Notes under the pieces: model-generated
What the model saw: only the letters and a program-made list of their open reading frames with translations
Database searches by the model: none
Told to the model about the DNA's origin: nothing
NCBI GenBank assembly: GCA_025999775.1
Contig: BNXT01000012.1
Coordinates: 1-18,553 of the forward strand
Reading direction: 5' to 3'
DNA length: 18,553 nucleotides
Source: Bacteroidia bacterium
Lineage (GTDB): Bacteria; Bacteroidota; Bacteroidia; Bacteroidales; P3
Shown: positions 1-5,160 of the stretch, one piece after another
Position numbering within the stretch: position 1 is the stretch's first letter
Layout of the letters: each line of letters opens with the position of its first letter
Made by a program: the position numbers and the translations under genes

Positions 1-61
1 CAGGCAGAGCAAAGACCAACGAATTAACTAATAACAGAACAAATAACACTATCACTTTCAT
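1..61 (-). CDS. N-terminus of an exported protein (partial, runs off the left edge)
   Basis: Reading leftward from the ATG at 59-61 gives 20 residues: a Met-Lys start followed by a long Val/Leu/Phe-rich stretch (VIVLFVLLLVNSLVFA) and then Leu-Pro. This is the shape of a signal peptide with a short n-region, so the protein is probably exported. Nothing of the mature protein is visible and no function can be assigned. The call is supported by a TAnnTTTG promoter box 17 bases upstream of the start and by the lack of any competing gene. It is divergent from everything to its right. Confidence 0.6.
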   Translation of the reverse strand, partial: MKVIVLFVLLLVNSLVFALP

Positions 62-77
62 AACGCAGTAAATTTCA

Positions 78-106
78 CAAAGATACAAAAAATGTTTTAA
101 CACAAA
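78..106 (-). promoter_or_regulatory. Bacteroidota-type promoter for the leftward gene at 1-61
   Basis: On the minus strand a TATCTTTG -7 box (78-85) lies 17 bp downstream of a TTTG -33 box (103-106). The spacing is slightly short against the usual 19-21 bp. The -7 box is a full match to TAnnTTTG and sits just upstream of the ATG at 61. Confidence 0.6.
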
Positions 107-119
107 TCACATAATTTTA

Positions 120-150
120 TTTGGTTATTTACTTTTTTTTTGTAACTTTG
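120..150 (+). promoter_or_regulatory. Near-consensus Bacteroidota promoter for a short RNA
   Basis: A TTTG -33 box (120-123) is separated by exactly 19 bp from a TAACTTTG -7 box (143-150), the ideal sigma-ABfr arrangement. No protein-coding start follows. The next features are a hairpin and an intrinsic terminator within 70 bp. Transcription should start near 154-157. Confidence 0.7.
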
Positions 151-154
151 TAGC

Positions 155-216
155 GCGATTAGGAGCGAAAGTTCCTAAACGGACCAGCCCGGTTATCAAG
201 CCGGGCACTTTTTTTA
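155..216 (+). ncRNA. Candidate short structured RNA (about 60 nt), unassigned
   Basis: The predicted transcript holds two stem-loops. The first is a perfect 8-bp stem (159-166 with 171-178, one G-T wobble) closed by a GAAA (GNRA) tetraloop. The second is the terminator stem at 187-206, followed by a T-tract. There is no start codon leading to a plausible peptide. I do not recognise an Rfam family. It could be a free-standing sRNA, a prematurely terminated leader, or part of the repeat patch that follows. The start and end are inferred from the promoter and the T-tract. Confidence 0.45.
187..215 (+). terminator. Intrinsic terminator of the short RNA
   Basis: A 6-bp all-G/C stem, GCCCGG (187-192) with CCGGGC (201-206), has an 8-nt loop and is followed by AC and a run of seven T (209-215). 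Confidence 0.75.
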
Positions 217-219
217 TAG

Positions 220-357
220 TAGGTTGGCATCCGCAGTGCCGTTGCCATGCCGTACCGGTACTAAAGTCGCATTTTTTTGTGGCATACGTATCCGCCTCTC
301 CATTTGGAGAGGGGACGGGGGTGAGGTAATTTGACATCACGAGCGTAGCGAAGTGAT
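220..357. repeat. Intergenic patch of short palindromes (REP-like)
   Basis: This stretch contains successive dyads. They are GGCAT/ATGCC around 224-250, the palindrome TACCGGTA (253-260), CCTCTCC-ATTT-GGAGAGG (295-312) followed by a G-rich tail, and ATCAC/GTGAT (336-340 with 353-357). The CTCTCC...GGAGAGG plus G-rich tail resembles an element that recurs widely in Bacteroidota intergenic DNA and that yields spurious proteins containing LTPxPSPxGE. The copy number in this genome cannot be judged from one window. No gene is seen here. Confidence 0.55.
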
Positions 358-365
358 ACATTATC

Positions 366-427
366 GCTAAAAATCGTCGCACAAAACCCTGCAGCTTGCG
401 CAGGGGTGTGCGACTGTTATTTTTAGC
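366..427. repeat. Long imperfect inverted repeat (62 bp)
   Basis: Three nested stem segments face each other: GCTAAAAAT (366-374) with ATTTTTAGC (419-427), GTCGCACA (376-383) with TGTGCGAC (407-414), and CCCTGC (387-392) with GCAGGG (400-405). The loop is 7 nt. The structure could fold in either strand. It looks like a dispersed REP/BIME-type element rather than a terminator of a specific gene. Confidence 0.7.
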
Positions 428-442
428 AAGCATTTTTCTTTT

Positions 443-470
443 GGTTCGTTTTCTTTTGTTGCCACAAAAG
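443..470 (-). repeat. Dispersed repeat, copy 1 (CTTTTGTGGCAACAAAAG type)
   Basis: Read on the minus strand this segment has the same sequence as 2056-2085, except that one A-run is two bases shorter. It contains the dyad CTTTTGT...ACAAAAG and ends in CGAACC. The remaining bases to about 570 are A-rich and show no gene. Confidence 0.65.
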
Positions 471-575
471 AAAATGAACAATAAAATGTATCAAGACAAA
501 AGGAAAAGTAAGAAGAAAAAGGCTATTGCCACAAGATTTATAGAGGAAAGACCATAAAAAAAGCCATAAAACAAT

Positions 576-606
576 TTTGTATTATCAAAATTATTATGTA
601 TTTTTG
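576..606 (+). promoter_or_regulatory. Promoter of the secreted-protein gene at 651
   Basis: TTTG (576-579), 19 bp, then TATTTTTG (599-606) match the Bacteroidota -33/-7 consensus. The start codon follows 44 bp downstream of the -7 box. Inverted TATCAAAA (583-590) and TTTTGATA (617-624) flank the -7 box and could form an operator. Confidence 0.65.
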
Positions 607-650
607 CAATACAAATTTTTGATAGTTATGTTACATTAAAAATAGACGCC

Positions 651-1915
651 ATGAAAAGTTTCTTCAAAATTCAAACTGTCGTCCTGTTCATCCTGTCTTT
701 GGTTGCATCCGAAGTGAATGCACAAAACAAATTGCCTTATTCCCCTCAAATAGAACCCTACGTTGATTATCTTAGCAAAACGTATTTACTGTCTGCCAAA
801 GATTTTGTACTCTCACTCTTTGATACGCACGACATTGTAGTGATTTGCGAGCGCCACCATTGCGATACGACGCAATATGATTTTATTTGGACATCATTAA
901 AGACCCGCGATTTATAGATAAAGTTGGCAATGTGTTTACAGAAATCGGATGTATCAATAAAAGCGAAGAAGCCAATCGTATAGTACGCACATCGTTTGCT
1001 TCGGAAACAGAAAAAGCAGTCGCATTGGGGACTTTGTTCAGAGATGCTACATACGATGGGTGGGATAAACCCAATTATTACCAATATTTAGAAGGCATCC
1101 ATCGCATCAACCAAACCTTGACTCCCGAAAAGCAAATCAGCGTTTATTTTACAGGTGAGAATTTTGATTGGGCGAACCCTATTACCATCGAAGAATATAA
1201 CAAGCTTGATACACTTTGGTTCTACACTGACGATGATAGTTTGATGGCTGCACATTTTGATCTGAATTTTCAAAAAATACAAACACAGCCCCGTAAAAAG
1301 GCTTTGGTGATATGGAATTATCCACATGCGTTAAATTTACAAACATCTCAAAAAACAGCGTACAAACACACCTACGCGAAATATGGCGACAGACTTTGCA
1401 ATGTCATGCTTAATTCTATGCGCATGAATGCAGGGCATAGACCGGTTGTAGATGGTAAATGGGATGCAGCATTTAAAGTTGTGAATAACCCCTCCGTAGG
1501 ATTTTTATTTAAAAACAGTCCATTTGGACAGAATATCTTTGATCTCTACTATTCTAACGCCAAATTGCCTCATATAGATAGTCTGAATATAACCTACGCT
1601 GACGTATTAACAGGCTTTGCCTATTATAAATCTCCCCTTGATTTTGTTTGTGTGCTCGGTTTTCCAAAGGCTATGCCGAAAGATTCCATGCTCATTAAAG
1701 AAATATACCGTAGAGACTATATTATCTCTCCGCAAGCCAGGGACGTGAGTGAAGAGGATGGATTAAAAGTAGTATCCGAAGCTCTTCACAAGTATTTTAT
1801 ATGGAATTGCGCCAATTCCGAAGACGAAAACGGTAACAAGATTGATAACTTTGAGGATGTCCACGCAGAAAAATTCAATAACATCGTGAACCAATGGTTA
1901 AGTCCCAAAAAATAA
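651..1915 (+). pseudogene. Secreted protein of unknown function, split by a one-base frameshift
   Basis: The first frame starts at ATG 651 with a clear signal peptide (KSFFKIQTVVLFILSLVASEVNAQ). It runs to residue 79 (I, codon 885-887) before the sense is lost, ending at TAG 915-917. The second frame resumes at 887 and runs to TAA 1915. Adding one T in the ATTTGG at 885-890 restores a continuous protein of about 421 residues reading QYDFI-LDIIKDPRF across the junction. The restored protein has HDIVVICERHHxDTTQYDFI followed by a VGNVFTEIG segment. That pattern reminds me loosely of erythromycin-esterase-like and ChaN-like proteins, but the assignment is weak and I treat the function as unknown. 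The single T missing from a short homopolymer could be a real inactivating mutation, a programmed or phase-variable slip, or a sequencing error. The rest of the frame is undamaged, so the event is recent or artefactual. Confidence 0.75.
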
Positions 1916-1936
1916 TGAACAATGAATAATGAACAA
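1913..1936. repeat. Short tandem AATGAACAAT/AATGAATAAT motif after the stop codon
   Basis: The block AATGAACAATG-AATAATGAACAAT repeats a 10-11 base unit two to three times directly behind the stop codon at 1915. Similar ATGAACAATGAA strings are frequent in Bacteroidota spacers. No function is evident. Confidence 0.4.
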
Positions 1937-2030
1937 TATATGTGGAGTGTCTCAATTTCTACATTTTTCAATTATGTATTATCTTGTTAATCCTTTAATT
2001 TTGCAAATCCTGATTCAGACAATTGAGCGC

Positions 2031-2054
2031 AGAGACGTTGCATGCGGCGTCTCT
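2031..2054. repeat. Dispersed palindrome AGAGACG-TTGCATGCGG-CGTCTCT
   Basis: Arms AGAGACG (2031-2037) and CGTCTCT (2048-2054) surround GCATGC. The two central T-G pairs make this a slightly decayed 24-bp palindrome. It resembles the GAGACGTTGCATGCAACGTCTC element that I know as an abundant repeat in Bacteroidota. It lies between two genes with nothing else to explain it, apart from an isolated TAATTTTG -7-like box at 1996-2003. Confidence 0.65.
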
Positions 2055-2055
2055 A

Positions 2056-2085
2056 CTTTTGTGGCAACAAAAGAAAAAACGAACC
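2056..2085 (+). repeat. Dispersed repeat, copy 2 (inverted relative to 443-470)
   Basis: It starts CTTTTGTGGCAACAAAAG and ends CGAACC. It matches the minus strand of 443-470 apart from a 2-base difference in the A-run, and shares AACAAAAGAAAAAA with 8873-8898 (minus strand). It directly abuts the palindrome at 2031-2054, so the two may move or be maintained as one unit. Confidence 0.65.
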
Positions 2086-2132
2086 TTTTCCATAGCTTTC
2101 GAAAATATTTTTAACCCAAAAGTGCAAAAAAA

Positions 2133-2163
2133 TTTGTTTTTCGGAAAAAAAATTGTAACTTTG
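2133..2163 (+). promoter_or_regulatory. Promoter of the HU/SPOR-trmB-waaA-porin operon
   Basis: TTTG (2133-2136), 19 bp, TAACTTTG (2156-2163) give an ideal Bacteroidota promoter. The leader is about 70 nt. It contains a 6-bp hairpin (CTTCGG 2198-2203 with CCGGAG 2208-2213, AAAA loop) and a three-codon ORF, ATGCAAAAGTGA (2227-2238), whose TGA overlaps the ATG of the first gene. Confidence 0.7.
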
Positions 2164-2237
2164 TGTCTGAATGTAACGTAGAAGAGAAGAAAGGTAACTT
2201 CGGAAAACCGGAGCACTGGACTTAATATGCAAAAGTG

Positions 2238-3239
2238 ATGAATATTGTCAATATTTTAAAGAAGTTCTTTGAAGAACAGCAGGGCGAAGCGGCAATTCCC
2301 GGATTGGGGGTCTTCTATAAGTCGAATATCGACGAACAAGGAGCCGGACTGGAAGGGGAGAGCTATGTTATTCTTTTTAAGGAAAAAACACCACGCAGTA
2401 ATGCTTTTGTGAATTTTTTGGGCTATGACCAAAATCTTACGGAAGCCGACGCAATGGCTGAGATAGAACATTGGGTAAATGATATTTTGACTAATCTCAA
2501 ACAAAATCGCCAAGCTACTATTGATGGACTCGGACGCTTCACTATACAAGACGAACGCGTGCTGTTCTATCCCGAATCATCACAGACCACTCAACAAGCT
2601 TCTACATCTACATCTACATCTACATCTACATCAGAATATGGATTAAATACTCCCGTTATGCCAATAGGAATAAACAACAACAGACCAACCTACCAACAAC
2701 AGTCTCAAAAAATGTCTCAATGGCTCATTGCCGTTATCAGTCTTGTCGTATTGATACTCGTTTTCATTGTCGTCTATAGGGTAACGGATGGTTTTAGATC
2801 CTCATCAAGTGAAAAAGCGCAACCTATAGCGATTCTACCGGTGGAAGAGATTCCCATGCCGGCAGCCGTTGTTGTCGAACCTCCCAAACAGGTTGAACCT
2901 GTGGCCGAAACCCCTGCCCCTGCAGCAAGAACACAATCGGCAAAACCTGTTGCAAAAAGGTCAACACCGCCACGTTCAAAAGTGGATATTGCTCGGATAC
3001 AACCCGGTTACTACTATGTGATAGGCGGCGTGTTCTCTAGCGGAGAAAATGCTAATAAGTGCAGAATCCAAATGGAAAAACGCGGCTTATCGGCTACAAT
3101 CATCTTGTTTGATAGAAACAAAGATATGTACTACGTCGCCCTCGCCTTATTCGATACAAGAGGCAAAGCCGAAAATTTCAAAGAGAAGGTGAAACGTACC
3201 CACAAAATAAACGCATGTTGGGTTTATGACCCTCGGTAA
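2238..3239 (+). CDS. HU-CCDC81 and SPOR domain-containing transmembrane protein
   Basis: The 333-residue protein has three parts. Residues 1-112 are a tandem HU-CCDC81-like region (IPGLGVFYKS; the second half has TIDGLGRF) predicted to be cytoplasmic. Residues 161-181 are a single membrane helix (WLIAVISLVVLILVFIVVY). After a Pro/Ala/Val-rich linker, residues about 256-330 are a SPOR domain (YYVIGGVFSSGENANKCR, ending INACWVY). SPOR domains bind denuded peptidoglycan, so this type II membrane protein probably links a cytoplasmic HU-like module to the cell wall at division or growth sites. The ATG at 2238 is preferred over the GTG directly before it. It is first in the operon, 8 bp ahead of trmB. 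The linker before the helix holds an in-frame hexanucleotide repeat. The architecture is standard in Bacteroidota, and the function of the HU part is unproven. Confidence 0.9.
   Translation: MNIVNILKKFFEEQQGEAAIPGLGVFYKSNIDEQGAGLEGESYVILFKEKTPRSNAFVNFLGYDQNLTEADAMAEIEHWVNDILTNLKQNRQATIDGLGRFTIQDERVLFYPESSQTTQQASTSTSTSTSTSEYGLNTPVMPIGINNNRPTYQQQSQKMSQWLIAVISLVVLILVFIVVYRVTDGFRSSSSEKAQPIAILPVEEIPMPAAVVVEPPKQVEPVAETPAPAARTQSAKPVAKRSTPPRSKVDIARIQPGYYYVIGGVFSSGENANKCRIQMEKRGLSATIILFDRNKDMYYVALALFDTRGKAENFKEKVKRTHKINACWVYDPR
2601..2632 (+). repeat. In-frame hexanucleotide microsatellite (TCTACA x5)
   Basis: Five exact TCTACA units plus TC encode Ser-Thr dipeptides at residues 122-132 of the HU/SPOR protein. 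Because the unit is six bases, gain or loss would change linker length without breaking the frame. Confidence 0.85.
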
Positions 3240-3247
3240 ATTTGTAG

Positions 3248-3913
3248 ATGGGAAAAGGCAAGTTAGCAAAATTTGAAGAAAATAAATTGTTTGCGAATTT
3301 ATTTCAACCCACCTACGTAGAAGCAGTGTCAGGCTTCCCTCTGAAAGGGCAATGGGCACAAACGTTTTTCCATAATACAGCGGATATTGTTTTGGAATTA
3401 GGCTGTGGTAAGGGTGAATATACTGTGGGATTGGCACGTAAATATCCATATCGAAATTTCATAGGGATTGATATTAAAGGCGCTCGACTTTGGCGCGGCT
3501 TGAAAACCGCTACCAATGAACAGTTGCCCAATGTCGCTTTTCTACGTACACGTATTCATAACATAACCTTGTTTTTTGCTCCCAATGAGGTATCCGAACT
3601 GTGGATTACGTTCCCTGACCCTCAACCGAAGAAAGAAACTAAACGCTTGACTTCACCGCCATTTCTTGCCCATTACAAACAGCTACTGCGCAAAGACGGT
3701 AGGGTGCATCTCAAGACCGATGATACCGACCTCTATCATTACACATTAGAGACTATCCAGTCCGAACATCATCGTCTCCTATTACATACCGACGATCTCT
3801 ACAAAAACGAGGACGAAACATTAGAGGTAAAGTCCGTCCGTACGTATTACGAACAGATGTGGTTAGATATGGGGAAAACTATAAAATACATTCAATTTCA
3901 ATTGGCACACTAA
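3248..3913 (+). CDS. trmB: tRNA (guanine-N7-)-methyltransferase
   Basis: This 221-residue protein should transfer a methyl group from S-adenosylmethionine to N7 of G46 in the tRNA variable loop. The SAM-binding motif I is ELGCGKGEYTVGLA (residues 50-63), followed by FIGIDIKGARLWRG (71-84). The family signature ITFPDPQPKK is at 120-129 (usually PDPWPKK, so the Trp is replaced by Gln here), and LKTD at 155-158 with VRTYYE near 197-202 completes the C-terminal substrate region. Length and motif order are normal for bacterial TrmB. It begins 8 bp after the HU/SPOR gene, and its TAA shares a base with the ATG of waaA (TAATG), which suggests translational coupling. The enzyme is cytoplasmic. Confidence 0.97.
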   Translation: MGKGKLAKFEENKLFANLFQPTYVEAVSGFPLKGQWAQTFFHNTADIVLELGCGKGEYTVGLARKYPYRNFIGIDIKGARLWRGLKTATNEQLPNVAFLRTRIHNITLFFAPNEVSELWITFPDPQPKKETKRLTSPPFLAHYKQLLRKDGRVHLKTDDTDLYHYTLETIQSEHHRLLLHTDDLYKNEDETLEVKSVRTYYEQMWLDMGKTIKYIQFQLAH

Positions 3914-5160
3914 TGCGAATACTCTATACTATAGGTCTTTATTTGTACGCTATGATAGCGCATCTCGTGGCTATTCGTAATGCTAAGGCAAAACAGTGGA
4001 TTAAGGGACGTAAACAGAGTTTCTCGCGATTGGAACAGGTTTTCAAACATAATACGCAGCCGGTGATATGGTTTCATGCGGCATCGCTGGGCGAATTTGA
4101 ACAGGGACGTCCGGTTATTGAGGCTTTCAAAAAAAAGCATCCGAACTATAAAATACTGTTGACGTTCTTTTCGCCATCGGGGTATAACGTGCGAAAACAG
4201 TACGAATTTGCCGATTGCATTGTGTATTTGCCTTTGGATACGCCCCGCAATGCAAAACGCCTGATAAACATCGTAAAACCTACCTGCACGGTGTTTATTA
4301 AGTATGAGTTCTGGTTTAATTTTTTACATAGACTGCATAAACGCCATATCAAAATTTGCTTCATATCCGTTATTTTCAGGAAAAACCAGTATTTCTTTAA
4401 ACCGTTGTGCGGCTGGTTCCGAAAGCAATTGCGCAATATTGATTATTTTTTTGTACAGAACGAAGAAAGCGTCAATTTATTGCAATCTATTGGCATAACA
4501 AACGTATCAATCAGTGGAGATACGCGATTTGATAGAGTGGCTGCCATCGCAATGCAAAACAAACCTATAGACTTGATAGCCAAATTTAAGGGACAAAAAA
4601 AACTTTTGGTTGTTGGCAGCAGCTGGGTGAAAGACGAACGGCTAATAGCCTCAATTATTCCTAATTTGGAACAGGAGTTTCAGTTTTTGATTGTACCACA
4701 CGAGATTGACGAAATCCATTTAAGCAGATTAGCGCTTCTGATTGCGCAACCCACAGTATGGTTTTCACATAGTGATGAAGAAAATTTGAGCGATTATCGA
4801 GTGATGATTGTTGATGAGATAGGATGGCTTTCGCAAATGTATCGCTATGCGGATATAGCCTATATTGGCGGCGGCTTTGGGAAAGGTATTCATAACACTT
4901 TGGAACCTGCCGTTTTTGGAATACCACTGTTCTTTGGAACCAACTATCGGAAATTTCAGGAAGCGTGCGATATGGTTGATTTAGGAGGCGCTTTTGTAGT
5001 ATCGGATGCACCGATGATGCTTTCAAAAATACAGAGACTTATGAATAACCCGAAGGACTACGATACCGTTTGCACGACTGTAAAACAGTATGTTGCACGT
5101 AATATTGGGGCGACCGAACGAATCATGGCTAAACTCTCAGAATGGCAACAAACAGCCTAA
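3913..5160 (+). CDS. waaA: 3-deoxy-D-manno-octulosonic acid (Kdo) transferase
   Basis: WaaA (KdtA) transfers Kdo from CMP-Kdo to the lipid A precursor at the cytoplasmic face of the inner membrane. The 415-residue protein has a hydrophobic N-terminal anchor (LYTIGLYLYAMIAHLVA), the N-domain motif FHAASLGEFEQGRP (54-67) with the catalytic-type Glu61, then LTFFSPSGY and LPLDTPRNAKR. The GT-B C-half contains SGDTRFDRV, VVGSSWVKDE, IVPHEI and GGGFGKGIHNTLEPAVFGIP. I chose the ATG at 3913, which overlaps the trmB stop. In-frame codons further upstream lie inside trmB. The reading frame continues to 5160, overlapping the porin gene by 19 bp. The organism therefore makes Kdo-containing lipopolysaccharide or lipooligosaccharide. 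The number of Kdo residues added cannot be told from sequence. Confidence 0.96.
   Translation: MRILYTIGLYLYAMIAHLVAIRNAKAKQWIKGRKQSFSRLEQVFKHNTQPVIWFHAASLGEFEQGRPVIEAFKKKHPNYKILLTFFSPSGYNVRKQYEFADCIVYLPLDTPRNAKRLINIVKPTCTVFIKYEFWFNFLHRLHKRHIKICFISVIFRKNQYFFKPLCGWFRKQLRNIDYFFVQNEESVNLLQSIGITNVSISGDTRFDRVAAIAMQNKPIDLIAKFKGQKKLLVVGSSWVKDERLIASIIPNLEQEFQFLIVPHEIDEIHLSRLALLIAQPTVWFSHSDEENLSDYRVMIVDEIGWLSQMYRYADIAYIGGGFGKGIHNTLEPAVFGIPLFFGTNYRKFQEACDMVDLGGAFVVSDAPMMLSKIQRLMNNPKDYDTVCTTVKQYVARNIGATERIMAKLSEWQQTA

Noticed and set aside
125..481. 118-codon open frame on the minus strand
   Set aside because: It reads through the terminator hairpin and the palindromic repeat patch. Its LTPVPSPNGEAD segment is the usual spurious translation of a Bacteroidota intergenic repeat.
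1996..2003. TAATTTTG as a promoter -7 box for an RNA over the 2031-2054 palindrome
   Set aside because: There is no TTTG at the -33 position, no terminator at the right distance and no gene after it. A/T-rich spacers give such matches by chance.
3859..3912. Upstream in-frame extension of waaA inside trmB
   Set aside because: The extension would encode a shifted reading of the trmB C-terminus. The ATG at 3913 gives the normal N-terminal membrane anchor.
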